This document shows positions 8,493-16,660 of a stretch of 53,145 nt of DNA, in pieces. The DNA comes from Allobosea sp. ASV33 (GTDB lineage: Bacteria; Pseudomonadota; Alphaproteobacteria; Rhizobiales; Beijerinckiaceae). The stretch lies in contig NZ_JAELTI010000027.1 of NCBI RefSeq assembly GCF_016428755.1, positions 1 through 53,145 of the forward strand. The letters are read 5' to 3'. Below the pieces are notes generated by a model. That model was not told the origin of the DNA. It did no database searches and worked only from the letters and a program-made list of their open reading frames with translations. The translations under genes and the position numbers were made by a program. Each line of letters begins with the position of its first letter. Positions within the stretch are counted from its first letter, which is position 1.

Positions 8493-9827
8493 GTGAACAT
8501 GGCATTTCTGGGCGAACTTCTCACCAACGTGGCGGATCGCGGCCGCGCGCTGATCGGTTTCGAACGTTTCCTGGGCAATCGCTCGCGCCCGATCGACAAG
8601 CTCTGCGAAGACCTGCTCTCCGGCCGCGGCGAAGCCTCGGGCATGGCGCTGGCGCAGGCCGTGCTCGAAGCTTGGCAAGGGCTCGACAAGCCCGGCCGGC
8701 TCGCCTTCTTCAATGTGCTGCGGGAGCGCTTCGGCCCCGATCACGACCGTCTCGACGCGGCGATCGAGGCCTACCGCGCCAAGCCCGACCCCGCGACCGT
8801 GGCGGCTCTGCATCATGCGGCCGAGCCCCGGCGGCAGGAGCTACTGCGCCGCCTGAACCTGGCGCCCGAAGGCACGCATGTGCTGGTGCGGATGCGCGAG
8901 GCCCTGTTCGAGGCGATGTCGGCGGAGCCGGAGCTGAAGGGCATCGACGACGATTTTCGCCATCTCTTCGGCTCCTGGTTCAACCGCGGCTTCCTCGTCC
9001 TGCGCCGCATCGACTGGCGCACACCGGCCAACGTGCTGGAGAAGATCATCCGCTACGAGGCGGTCCATGAGATCCAGGGCTGGGACGATCTGAGGCGCCG
9101 GCTGGAGCCGGCCGACCGGCGATGCTTCGCCTTCTTCCACCCACAGCTCGTCGACGACCCCCTGATCTTCGTCGAGGTCGCGCTGACCGGCGCCATCCCG
9201 CGCAGCATCGGCGAAGTGCTGGAGCCGGAGCGCGCGATCCTGCCGGCGCAGGCCGCGACGACCGCGGTGTTCTATTCGATCTCGAACTGCCAGGAGGGCC
9301 TGCGCGGCATCTCCTTCGGCAATTTCCTGATCAAGCAGGTCGCCGAGGACCTGAAGCGCGAATTGCCGGGGCTCGACACCTTCGTCACGCTCTCGCCGGT
9401 GCCCGGCTTCGCGCGCTGGCTCGCCGGCATCGCGGCCGAGCCTGGCGATCTCGTTCTCACCAATGAAGAGCGCGCCGAGCTGGCCCGCCCGGCCGGCGAG
9501 ACGATTTCGCTCGACGAAGCCACGAAGGCGCGCCGCGACAAGCTGCTCGGCCAGATGACGGCGGAATACATGCTGCGGGCGCGCACCGCCTCCGGCCGCG
9601 TCATCGACCCGGTCGCGCGCTTCCACCTCGGCAACGGCGCCCGGCTGGAGCGCATCAATGTCGGCGGCAACCTCTCGGCGCGGGGCCTGCGCGAGTCCCA
9701 TGGCGTGATGGTCAATTACCGCTACGAGCTCGACGACATCGAGACCAACCACGAGGCCTTCGCCACCCGCAACACGGTGGTGGCCTCCTCCGGCGTGCGC
9801 AAGCTGCTGCGCCCGGCGGCGAGTTGA
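8493..9827 (+). CDS. Malonyl-CoA decarboxylase
   Basis: A 444-residue enzyme that converts malonyl-CoA to acetyl-CoA and CO2. An N-terminal helical domain (about 1-170) is followed by the acyltransferase-fold catalytic domain. Conserved features are FYSISNCQEGLRGISFGNFL (about residues 260-280, holding the candidate catalytic Ser), FHLGNGARLERIN (His378, aligned with the active-site His of the human enzyme), and GVMVNYRYEL near the end. GTG at 8493 is chosen because GGGAG lies 5 nt before it; an ATG two codons later is possible. With the synthetase downstream it forms a two-step malonate-to-acetyl-CoA route (MatA/MatB type). No malonate transporter or regulator is next to it. Confidence 0.93.
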   Translation: MNMAFLGELLTNVADRGRALIGFERFLGNRSRPIDKLCEDLLSGRGEASGMALAQAVLEAWQGLDKPGRLAFFNVLRERFGPDHDRLDAAIEAYRAKPDPATVAALHHAAEPRRQELLRRLNLAPEGTHVLVRMREALFEAMSAEPELKGIDDDFRHLFGSWFNRGFLVLRRIDWRTPANVLEKIIRYEAVHEIQGWDDLRRRLEPADRRCFAFFHPQLVDDPLIFVEVALTGAIPRSIGEVLEPERAILPAQAATTAVFYSISNCQEGLRGISFGNFLIKQVAEDLKRELPGLDTFVTLSPVPGFARWLAGIAAEPGDLVLTNEERAELARPAGETISLDEATKARRDKLLGQMTAEYMLRARTASGRVIDPVARFHLGNGARLERINVGGNLSARGLRESHGVMVNYRYELDDIETNHEAFATRNTVVASSGVRKLLRPAAS

Positions 9828-9848
9828 GCGCGATGCGATCCCCCTCAG

Positions 9849-9896
9849 CCCTCATCCTTCGAGGCGCCGCTCACGCGGCTCCTCAGGATGAAGGCT
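9849..9896. repeat. REP-like palindrome, family 2
   Basis: CCCTCATCCTTCGAGGCGCC and CGGCTCCTCAGGATGAAGGCT form an inverted repeat around a short loop. It begins 21 nt behind the decarboxylase stop and lies between two genes that look co-transcribed. The same core recurs at 22471, 46506 and the window's first bases. Confidence 0.8.
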
Positions 9897-9943
9897 CATA
9901 TTGAACGACATTGACACGGAAACGCCTGAAAGGACCCGAAATC

Positions 9944-11473
9944 ATGGGCAATCATCTCTTCGACCTGATCCGCTCGCGCATGCCGGCGCCGGACGCGCCC
10001 TTCGCGCTGCTCGATGACGGCCGGCAGCTCTCCTATGGCGATATGATCGCGGTCTCCGCCCGCTTCGCCGCTGCGCTCACCGGGCTCGGCGTCAAACCGG
10101 GTGACCGTGTGGCCGTCCAGGTCGAGAAGAGCTTCGAGGCGCTGATGCTCTATCTCGGCACGGTACGCGCCGGCGCGATCTTCCTGCCGCTAAACACCGC
10201 CTATACCCCGGCCGAGATCGAATATTTCCTCGGCGATGCCGAGCCCGCCGTCTTCGTCTGCGATCCCGCCAAGGCTGACGCCCTGCGTCCCTATGCCGAG
10301 AAGGCCGGCGCCAAGCTGGAGACCCTCGGCATTGGAACCGGCAGCCTGCTCGACAAGGCGAACGCCGCCTCGAGCGACTTCACCGATATTGCGCGCGGGT
10401 CGGACGATCTCGCTGCGATCCTCTACACCTCCGGCACGACCGGCCGCTCCAAGGGCGCGATGCTCAGCCACGACAACCTGTCGTCGAATGCGCTGGCGCT
10501 GGTCGACTACTGGCGTTTCGCGAAGGGCGACGTGCTGCTGCACGCGCTCCCGATCTTCCACACCCACGGCCTCTTCGTCGCGACCAATGTGATCCTCTTG
10601 TCCGGCGCCTCGATGATCCTGCTGCCGAAGTTCGATCCGGATCAGGTCTTCAAATACCTGCCCCAGGCAACGAGCATGATGGGCGTGCCGACCTTCTATG
10701 TCCGGTTGCTTCAGGATGCCCGCCTGACGAAGGAGGCGACCAGGCATATGCGCCTCTTCGTCTCCGGCTCGGCGCCGCTTCTGGCCGAGACGCATCGCGA
10801 GTGGAGCGCCCGCACCGGCCACGCCATTCTCGAGCGCTACGGCATGACCGAGACCAACATGAACACCTCGAACCCCTATGAGGGCGATCGGGTGGCGGGC
10901 ACGGTCGGCTTCCCGCTGCCGGGCGTCTCGGCGCGTGTCGTCGATCCCGAGACCGGCAAGGAGCTCGCCCGCGACGAGATCGGCATGATCGAGGTCAAGG
11001 GTCCCAACGTCTTCAAGGGCTACTGGCGCAATCCGGAGAAGACAGCCGCGGAGTTTAGGGCCGACGGCTTCTTCATCACCGGTGACCTCGGCAAGATCGA
11101 TCCCGCCGGCTACATCCATATCGTCGGGCGCGGCAAGGACCTGATCATCACCGGCGGCTACAACGTCTATCCCAAGGAAGTCGAGACTGAGATCGACGAG
11201 ATGCCGGGCGTCATCGAGAGCGCCGTCATCGGCTGCCCGCATCCCGATTTCGGCGAGGGCGTCACCGCGGTCGTGGTCTGCAAGCCCGGCGCCGATGTCA
11301 CCGCGAAGAGCATCGCGACAGTGCTGGAGCAGCGGCTCGCCAAGTTCAAGCAGCCCAAGCAGGTCTTCGTCGTGGCCGAGCTGCCGCGCAACACCATGGG
11401 CAAGGTCCAGAAGAACCTGCTGCGCGAGCAATACAAGGACATCTACGCCAAGCAGCTGAAGGCGGGGGAGTAA
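9944..11473 (+). CDS. matB: Malonyl-CoA synthetase
   Basis: A 509-residue ANL-superfamily acyl-CoA synthetase that joins malonate to CoA using ATP. The phosphate-binding loop is LYTSGTTGRSKGAMLSH (about residues 165-181), the A5 motif is ERYGMTETNMNTSNPYEGDR, the hinge GRGKDLIITGGYNVYPKEVE, and the catalytic Lys lies in PRNTMGKVQKNLL. The pattern MTETNMNTSNPY-GDR is characteristic of malonyl-CoA synthetases. The ATG at 9944 has AAGGA upstream; an in-frame start 33 nt earlier has no support. It follows malonyl-CoA decarboxylase, giving malonate activation then decarboxylation. Confidence 0.93.
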   Translation: MGNHLFDLIRSRMPAPDAPFALLDDGRQLSYGDMIAVSARFAAALTGLGVKPGDRVAVQVEKSFEALMLYLGTVRAGAIFLPLNTAYTPAEIEYFLGDAEPAVFVCDPAKADALRPYAEKAGAKLETLGIGTGSLLDKANAASSDFTDIARGSDDLAAILYTSGTTGRSKGAMLSHDNLSSNALALVDYWRFAKGDVLLHALPIFHTHGLFVATNVILLSGASMILLPKFDPDQVFKYLPQATSMMGVPTFYVRLLQDARLTKEATRHMRLFVSGSAPLLAETHREWSARTGHAILERYGMTETNMNTSNPYEGDRVAGTVGFPLPGVSARVVDPETGKELARDEIGMIEVKGPNVFKGYWRNPEKTAAEFRADGFFITGDLGKIDPAGYIHIVGRGKDLIITGGYNVYPKEVETEIDEMPGVIESAVIGCPHPDFGEGVTAVVVCKPGADVTAKSIATVLEQRLAKFKQPKQVFVVAELPRNTMGKVQKNLLREQYKDIYAKQLKAGE

Positions 11474-11483
11474 CGGCCCGCAC

Positions 11484-11527
11484 CGTCATTCTCGGGCGAA
11501 GCGCAGCTTCGACCCGAGAATCTCATG
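11484..11527. repeat. REP-like palindrome, family 1 (copy C, short form)
   Basis: CGTCATTCTCGGGCGAAGCG and CTTCGACCCGAGAATCTCATG form one hairpin with CTCGGG/CCCGAG arms. It starts 10 nt behind the synthetase stop and lies between convergent genes. It matches half of the longer copies at 15718 and 33430. Confidence 0.8.
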
Positions 11528-11581
11528 CAGGATGAGGCGCCTCTCTTTCCAGAGATGCTCGGGACGCCTGGCTGAAACGGC

Positions 11582-12346
11582 TCACACCAGCGCCGGCACG
11601 CCGAACTCGATCGTCTCGCCGTCGGGTGGGATGCGCAGGCGCCGCGTGTCGACGCCACGCTCCTTCGCCGCCTTGCGCAAAGCAGTGCGGCTGACCGTGG
11701 CGTGATCGAGCGCTTCCATATGCGTCGCGATCACCGTCGCCAGCGGGAAGGCTTCGGCGAGATCGAGCGTCTGCTCGTCGTCCATCACGATCAGCGTGTC
11801 GTCCCATTTCGCCCCGCAGGAATGCGTGACGATGACATCCGGCCCCGTCGCCGTCGCGGCATCGCGCAGCGGCGGATAGAGCACGCTGTCGCCGCACCAG
11901 TAGAGCGTCGGTTCGCCCGGCGCCTCGAAGCTCAGGCCCATCACCGGCCCCATCTTCTCGACGACGGCGCCGGTGCCGTGTTGGGCCGGATGCCGCTTCA
12001 GGATGATCTGGCCCAGCCGGATGAAGCAATCGATCGCCGTGATCGAGGAAAAGCCCGCCTGCGCGATCGCCGCCTCGTCGCCGGGCCGGCAGATGATCGG
12101 CAGATTCTTCGGGATGCGCTCCTTGGCGACCTCGTCGAAATGGTCGGCATGGAGATGCGACACGATCACGGTGTCGACGCCGGCGATGATGTCCTCGATC
12201 GGCTCGGGCAGATCGACCATCGGGTTCTCCGAACGCCCTGTGAAGGAGCGACGGCTATGGCGCGGGCCGAAATCCGGGTCGATCAGGAAGGTCCTGCCGC
12301 CATAGGTGAGCTTCAGCGTCGCGTTGCGGAGAAGTTTGAGCTTCAT
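11582..12346 (-). CDS. MBL-fold metal-dependent hydrolase (UlaG-like)
   Basis: A 254-residue metallo-beta-lactamase-fold protein. It opens [26 protein letters not shown], as in the UlaG/COG2220 branch, and carries the metal-binding motif HLHADH at residues 64-69. A second histidine is in RHPAQHGTG and an Asp ligand in [12 protein letters not shown]. The last metal-ligand His appears in [11 protein letters not shown]. The start was chosen at 12346, with AGGAG nine bases upstream; an upstream in-frame ATG at 12376 would add ten poorly conserved residues. The gene is 98 nt downstream of the FMN reductase on the same strand, so it may share that gene's SoxR-type promoter. Substrate unknown. Confidence 0.85.
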   Translation of the reverse strand: MKLKLLRNATLKLTYGGRTFLIDPDFGPRHSRRSFTGRSENPMVDLPEPIEDIIAGVDTVIVSHLHADHFDEVAKERIPKNLPIICRPGDEAAIAQAGFSSITAIDCFIRLGQIILKRHPAQHGTGAVVEKMGPVMGLSFEAPGEPTLYWCGDSVLYPPLRDAATATGPDVIVTHSCGAKWDDTLIVMDDEQTLDLAEAFPLATVIATHMEALDHATVSRTALRKAAKERGVDTRRLRIPPDGETIEFGVPALV

Positions 12347-12444
12347 ATCCGTCGGCTCCTCGTCAGGGAGGGGCATTGTCCCGCATCCCGCCACGCGGAG
12401 ACCAGTTCGGATTTGTGAAGCTCTTTCCACGTTCGCGTGACGTA

Positions 12445-13038
12445 TCACGCCGCCGCGAACTGGCCGTAGGGCACCTCCGCGCGCGCCTTGCGGAGCGCGC
12501 TCGCCCACCAATGGAGCTGCGCCAGCATCGTCGCCATCGCCTGTTCGGCGCGGTCGGCATCGAGCAGCTTGCCCTCCGTATCGAAGCGGCTCCAGACATC
12601 GGCGAAGGCGACGCCGTCGCGGATCGGCGCGGCATGCAATTCCCCGAAGACGAGGCGCAATTGCTCGACGGCGCGCAGGCCGCCGGAGATGCCGCCATAG
12701 GAGACGAAGCCGACCGGCTTGCCGCGCCATTCCGGCCCGACCGCGTCGATCAAGAATTTCAGGATCGCCGGATAGCCGCGATTGTACTCGGGCGTCACCA
12801 CGACGAAGCCGTCGGCCCAGCCGATGATGGTCCTGAGCTCTTCAAGCGCCGGGTGCTTGCCGCTGACATGACGGGGCGGCAGGTCGATCTCGCCGGGGTC
12901 TACGACCGCGAGATCGAAGGGGCCGTCGCCTGCGATCTGCGAGATCGCCCAGCCGGCGACCTTGTCGCAGAAGCGGCCCTCGCGGCTGCTGCCATAGATC
13001 AGGGCGAGCCTGATCCGCGTATCGACCTTCTGGTGCAT
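12445..13038 (-). CDS. NADPH-dependent FMN reductase family protein
   Basis: A 197-residue flavodoxin-like oxidoreductase. The FMN phosphate-binding loop is [17 protein letters not shown] (about residues 12-28). [19 protein letters not shown] around 85-105 is the family hallmark, followed by [14 protein letters not shown]. Start at 13038 ([19 protein letters not shown]); the longer in-frame version would read through the promoter region. It is divergent from soxR across 75 bp. The intergenic region has a -35 and -10 pair, 19 bp apart, pointing toward this gene, with a SoxR-like palindrome in the spacer. A redox-responsive reductase, for quinones or flavins, is the likely role. Confidence 0.9.
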   Translation of the reverse strand: MHQKVDTRIRLALIYGSSREGRFCDKVAGWAISQIAGDGPFDLAVVDPGEIDLPPRHVSGKHPALEELRTIIGWADGFVVVTPEYNRGYPAILKFLIDAVGPEWRGKPVGFVSYGGISGGLRAVEQLRLVFGELHAAPIRDGVAFADVWSRFDTEGKLLDADRAEQAMATMLAQLHWWASALRKARAEVPYGQFAAA

Positions 13039-13071
13039 GGAAACGCTCCGGTTTGCATCACGGGAGCGCGG

Positions 13072-13102
13072 CTTATAGAACCTCAAGTAAGGTTAAGGTC
13101 AA
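13072..13102 (-). promoter_or_regulatory. SoxR-type operator and promoter for the FMN reductase
   Basis: On the minus strand TTGACC (13102-13097) and TATAAG (13077-13072) are separated by exactly 19 bp, the overlong spacer used by MerR-family activators. The spacer overlaps an inverted repeat at 13080-13099, ACCTCAA-6-TTAAGGT. It agrees with the enterobacterial SoxR box (ACCTCAAGTT/AACTTGAGGT) at 16 of 20 positions. The reductase start codon is 34 nt downstream of the -10. The neighbouring gene encodes SoxR itself. Confidence 0.8.
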
Positions 13103-13113
13103 GAGGCGTTCGG

Positions 13114-13569
13114 ATGTCCCGACAGCCGCATTTGCCGATCGAACTCAGCGTCGGCGAAGTCGCTCGCCGCAGCGGTCTCGCCGTCTCGGCATTGCATTTC
13201 TACGAGGCGGAAGGGTTGATCCGCAGCCATCGCACGGCGGGCAACCAGCGCCGCTATGCCCGCGAGGTGCTGCGGCGCGTCGCGATCATCAAGGTGGCGC
13301 AGCGCGCCGGCATCCCGCTGAAGACCATTCGCGAAGCCTTCAAGGCTTTGCCGCAGGAGCGCACGCCGACCGTCGCGGACTGGGCGCGGCTGTCATCCGG
13401 CTGGAAGCAGGAGCTGGAGCGCCGCATCGACCGGCTGACGCGATTGCGCGATCACCTCAACGGCTGCATCGGCTGCGGCTGTCTCTCGGTGCGGGATTGC
13501 CCGCTGCACAACCCGCTCGACCGCCTGGCCGAGGAGGGGCCGGGGCCACGCCTCCTCGATCCCGAGTGA
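13114..13569 (+). CDS. soxR: Redox-sensitive transcriptional activator SoxR
   Basis: A 151-residue MerR-family regulator. The winged helix begins [26 protein letters not shown] and continues [22 protein letters not shown], with SoxR-specific residues. A dimerisation helix follows. The [2Fe-2S] cluster cysteines are C118, C121, C123 and C129 ([12 protein letters not shown]), matching the C-x2-C-x-C-x5-C pattern and almost the same numbering as E. coli SoxR. The ATG at 13114 gives the standard family length; the frame stays open upstream only by chance. In non-enteric bacteria SoxR commonly responds to redox-active metabolites and controls nearby oxidoreductases, which fits the divergent reductase. 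No soxS is present. Confidence 0.95.
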   Translation: MSRQPHLPIELSVGEVARRSGLAVSALHFYEAEGLIRSHRTAGNQRRYAREVLRRVAIIKVAQRAGIPLKTIREAFKALPQERTPTVADWARLSSGWKQELERRIDRLTRLRDHLNGCIGCGCLSVRDCPLHNPLDRLAEEGPGPRLLDPE

Positions 13570-13608
13570 GGAGTTCCAAGAGAAGCGCTGTCCATCGAAA
13601 GACCGCGC

Positions 13609-13704
13609 CGTCATCCCGGACAAGCTGCGTAGCAGCGCCGATCCGGGATCCATCGTAGAGCTCCGGAGCCCTCCGATGGATCCCGGGTCAAGCCCGGGAT
13701 GACG
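13609..13704. repeat. REP-like palindrome, family 1 (copy D)
   Basis: A full-length copy bounded by CGTCATCCCGGAC and CCCGGGATGACG, with ATCCATCGTAG/CTCCGATGGATC in the middle. It lies between the convergent soxR and creatininase genes, 26 nt behind the creatininase stop. The ends are exact inverted repeats (CGTCATCCCG/CGGGATGACG). Confidence 0.88.
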
Positions 13705-13730
13705 CGGGTGGGGTGGTCGAGCTCTATCGA

Positions 13731-14531
13731 TCAATCCGCCTTGTAGAGCGTATCGAGCGGCATCCGCGCGACATCGGCCATAAGGGCGACGAAGCCCTTC
13801 GCCTGCAATGCGGCCGTCGCCTTGCCCTTCGCAGCGGTCGCGAGGCTGGCATCGCCGGCCGCGCCCGCGCGGTTGACGTCCTGCGCCATCCAGGCGAAGG
13901 CATGCGGGCCGGTCGGGCGCAGATGGGTGTAGCCTTCCTCGGCCATCGTCACCGTATGCGGCTTGAACAGCGCGGCCTGGCCCATATCGACGAGATCAGG
14001 CCGGAAATGCAGCATCAACGAGGTCTCGACATCGCCGCCATGGATGCCGTGGCGGATGTCGAGCTCTCCATAAAGCCCCTCCGGCAGGCCGAAGGACATC
14101 CAGGCGGTGCAGACGGCGAGCATGCCATGGCTGACGCGTAGCTCCCGCGCGACGATCTTCATCGGGTCGACATTGCCGCCATGCGAGGTGACCAGCACGA
14201 GCTTGCGCAGGCCGGCCCGCTTCACGCTCTCGCCGATCTCCAGCCAGGAGCGGATCGCGCTCTCCCAGCCGATCGTGACCGTGCCCGGCGAATGCAGGTG
14301 CTCGTTCGACTTGCAGACGGCCTGCGTCGGCAGGACGAGTACGTCAAGATCGGCCGGTACCAGCGGCATCGCCTCGGCCAGCATCCCGTTCATCACGGTG
14401 GTGTCGACAGAGACCGGCAGATGCGGGCCGTGCTGTTCGATCGCCGCCAGCGGCAGCACCGCCACGGTGCGATCGGGCGAAAGCCCGGCGAAGTCGGAGC
14501 TCTTCAGGTCGCCCCAGAAACGTGCGGTCAT
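13731..14531 (-). CDS. Creatininase family protein
   Basis: A 266-residue metal-dependent amidohydrolase of the creatininase/MftE family. Metal ligands are expected at E32 and H34 (AIEQHGPHLPVSVDT), D43, His in LVTSHGGNVD and Glu in GIHGGDVETSLM. Members open cyclic amides such as creatinine or act on formamidopyrimidine-type compounds. It is divergent from a taurine/nitrate-type ABC importer whose ligand is unknown, so the pair may take up and hydrolyse a small heterocyclic nitrogen compound. True creatininase activity is not shown by sequence alone. Confidence 0.88.
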   Translation of the reverse strand: MTARFWGDLKSSDFAGLSPDRTVAVLPLAAIEQHGPHLPVSVDTTVMNGMLAEAMPLVPADLDVLVLPTQAVCKSNEHLHSPGTVTIGWESAIRSWLEIGESVKRAGLRKLVLVTSHGGNVDPMKIVARELRVSHGMLAVCTAWMSFGLPEGLYGELDIRHGIHGGDVETSLMLHFRPDLVDMGQAALFKPHTVTMAEEGYTHLRPTGPHAFAWMAQDVNRAGAAGDASLATAAKGKATAALQAKGFVALMADVARMPLDTLYKAD

Positions 14532-14678
14532 GATCAGGCCTGTCAGGAGCCGATGTCATCGCCTTGTTTCTGTGCAGAAACCCGGCGATGCGGCGTTGCA
14601 TTGTCCCGCCGTCCTATCGCATGGGATAAGGAGACGGGCCAGTGGCTGCCCGGCTGCAGGATGAGGGGAGAGAGCGAG

Positions 14679-15710
14679 ATGACGACGATGAAATATCGCG
14701 TAAACCGGCGTGCCGCACTCGGGCTGATCGGCGGCTCCACCGCCTCATTGCTGATCCCGGTGCCGGGCGCGCGCGTCAACGCGCAGACGCTCGACAAGGT
14801 CAGCTACCAGACCAACTGGCGGGCCCAGACCGAGCATGGCGGCTTCTATCTCGCCGCCACCAACGGCATCTACAAGAAATACGGCCTCGACGTGGAGATC
14901 CGCCCCGGCGGCCCGCAGCAGAACCCGACGCAGCTCCTGCTCGGCGGCCGCGTCGACATGATCATGGGCAACTCGCTGGAGGCGCTCAGCTTCGCGCATG
15001 AGAACCTGCCCTTCCTCTGCATCGCCTCGATCTTCCAGAAGGACCCGCAAGTCCTGATCTCGCATCCCGGCCAGGGCAACGACACGCTCGCCGATCTCAA
15101 GGGCAAGCCGATCCTGATCGCGGCGCAGGCCCGCGTCGGCTTCTGGCCCTTCCTGAAGCTCAAGTTCGGCTACCAGGACGAGCAGATCCGCCCCTATACC
15201 TTCAACATGGCGCCGTTCCTGGCCGACAAGAAGCTGACGCAGCAGGGCTTCCTCTCCTCCGAGCCCTTCGTCATCCGCAAGGCCGGCGTCGACCCGGTCG
15301 TGCATCTCCTCGCCGATGCCGGCTTCGAGAACTACAACACCACGATCACGCTCTCCCGGAAGATGGCGCAGGAGAAGAAGGACGTCGTGCAGCGCTTCAC
15401 CGATGCGACGCTGGAAGGCTGGGCCGAATACATGAAGGGCGGCCCCGGCAATGCTGCCGCCAATGCCCAGATCCTGAAGGACAATCCCGACATGGATCAG
15501 GAGAAGATCGATTACGCGCTCAAGGTGATGAACGAGCGGGGCATCGTCGTCTCCGGCGACGCCAAGACGCTCGGCATCGGCGCGATGACCGATGCGCGCT
15601 GGGCGAGCTTCTACAAGACGATGAGCGAGGCGGGCGTCGTTCCGGCCGGCGTCGACGTGAAGAAGGCCTACAGCCTCGACTTCGTCAACAAGGGCATCGG
15701 CAAGGGCTGA
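14679..15710 (+). CDS. ABC transporter substrate-binding protein (NMT1/THI5-like)
   Basis: A 343-residue periplasmic binding protein. The start MTTMKYRVNRRAALGLIGGS carries a twin-arginine motif (NRRAALG) and the signal ends near RVNAQT. The mature domain reads VSYQTNWRAQTEHGGFYLA, then KYGLDVEIRPGG and GGRVDMIMGNS, the pattern of NMT1/THI5/SsuA-type proteins that bind taurine, sulfonates, nitrate or pyrimidines. The start was placed at 14679 by the GGGGAG site eight bases upstream and the signal peptide; the frame is open for another 166 codons without meaning. It is followed by an ATPase and a permease. No TPP riboswitch is visible upstream. Confidence 0.9.
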   Translation: MTTMKYRVNRRAALGLIGGSTASLLIPVPGARVNAQTLDKVSYQTNWRAQTEHGGFYLAATNGIYKKYGLDVEIRPGGPQQNPTQLLLGGRVDMIMGNSLEALSFAHENLPFLCIASIFQKDPQVLISHPGQGNDTLADLKGKPILIAAQARVGFWPFLKLKFGYQDEQIRPYTFNMAPFLADKKLTQQGFLSSEPFVIRKAGVDPVVHLLADAGFENYNTTITLSRKMAQEKKDVVQRFTDATLEGWAEYMKGGPGNAAANAQILKDNPDMDQEKIDYALKVMNERGIVVSGDAKTLGIGAMTDARWASFYKTMSEAGVVPAGVDVKKAYSLDFVNKGIGKG

Positions 15711-15717
15711 GGGGTAG

Positions 15718-15811
15718 CGTCATGCTCGGGCTTGATCCGAGCATCTCGGAAACCAGCGCGCTCTCGTCATGAGATTCTCGGGTCTGCGCTCCGCTTCGCC
15801 CGAGAATGACG
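15718..15811. repeat. REP-like palindrome, family 1 (copy E)
   Basis: Bounded by CGTCATGCTCGGG and CCCGAGAATGACG. Its left arm pairs within itself (GCTCGGGCTTGATCCGAGC) and its right half matches copy C reversed. It starts 7 nt behind the binding-protein stop, inside the transport operon. The annotated ATG of the next gene (15806) lies within its last six bases. Confidence 0.85.
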
Positions 15812-16660
15812 GCATTTCGTAGATCGGATCATCAGGCTTTGGACACGGCCTATCTAAGCACACCCCCGGGCAACCAAAGCGCCGGCACCCCGCTGGTGGC
15901 GATCCGGCAGGTCTCGAAGCGCTTCGCCAACGGCACGCTCGCCGTGCGCGACGTCGATCTCGAACTGGGGGCAGGGCAGTTCATCAGCCTGCTCGGCCCC
16001 TCCGGCTGCGGGAAATCGACGCTGCTGCGCATGATCGCGGGCCTCGGCGCACCGAGCTCCGGCACGATCGCCTGGCCGGGCGAGACCGGCGCCGCGCAAG
16101 GCAGCGCCGGCCGTGGCGCGCGCGATCTCGGCTTCGTCTTCCAGGACCCGACGCTGATGCCCTGGGCCAATGCGCTGGCCAACGTCATGCTGCCGCTGAA
16201 GCTCAAGGGCGTGGCCCGGGCCGAGTCCGAGGCGCGGGCCGCCGAGATGCTGGCGCTGGTCGGCCTCAAGGGCTTCGAGACATCCTATCCGCGCGAGCTT
16301 TCCGGCGGCATGAAGATGCGCGTCTCGATCGCCCGCGCGCTGGTGATGCGGCCGAAGATCCTGCTGATGGACGAGCCCTTCGCCGCGCTCGACGAGATCA
16401 CCCGCCACCGCCTCAACGACGACCTCCTGGCGCTGTGGGAGCGCGAGCGCTTCACTGCTGTCTTCGTCACCCATTCGGTCTTCGAGTCCGTCTATCTCTC
16501 GCAGCGCATCGTGGTGATGGCGGCCCGGCCCGGCCGCGTCATGGCCGATCTTTCGGTCGATGCCGCCTATCCCCGTGACGAGCTGTTCCGGACCTCCGGC
16601 GAATACGCCCGTCTCTGCCGCGTCGCCTCCACCACGCTGAAGGAGGCGATCGGCCGATGA
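15806..16660 (+). CDS. ABC transporter ATP-binding protein (taurine/nitrate type)
   Basis: A 284-residue ATPase energising the neighbouring permease. Walker A is GPSGCGKST, the Q-loop FVFQDPTLMPW, the signature LSGGMKMRVSIARAL, and Walker B KILLMDEPFAALDE. The family domain starts at VAIRQVSKRF, about residue 31. The only in-frame ATG is at 15806, inside a REP element, and the first 30 residues are not conserved-looking. A TTG at 15839 or GTG at 15896 may be the true start. The gene ends ATGA, overlapping the permease start by four bases. Confidence 0.9.
   Translation: MTAFRRSDHQALDTAYLSTPPGNQSAGTPLVAIRQVSKRFANGTLAVRDVDLELGAGQFISLLGPSGCGKSTLLRMIAGLGAPSSGTIAWPGETGAAQGSAGRGARDLGFVFQDPTLMPWANALANVMLPLKLKGVARAESEARAAEMLALVGLKGFETSYPRELSGGMKMRVSIARALVMRPKILLMDEPFAALDEITRHRLNDDLLALWERERFTAVFVTHSVFESVYLSQRIVVMAARPGRVMADLSVDAAYPRDELFRTSGEYARLCRVASTTLKEAIGR

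Noticed and set aside
13609..13704. Possible CRISPR-like repeat among the dispersed palindromes
   Set aside because: Copies are scattered singly between genes, are inverted pairs rather than direct repeats, and have no regular spacers.
14532..14678. TPP or other riboswitch ahead of the THI5-like binding protein
   Set aside because: I looked for the conserved CTGAGA and ACCTGA-type elements of the TPP riboswitch and did not find them.
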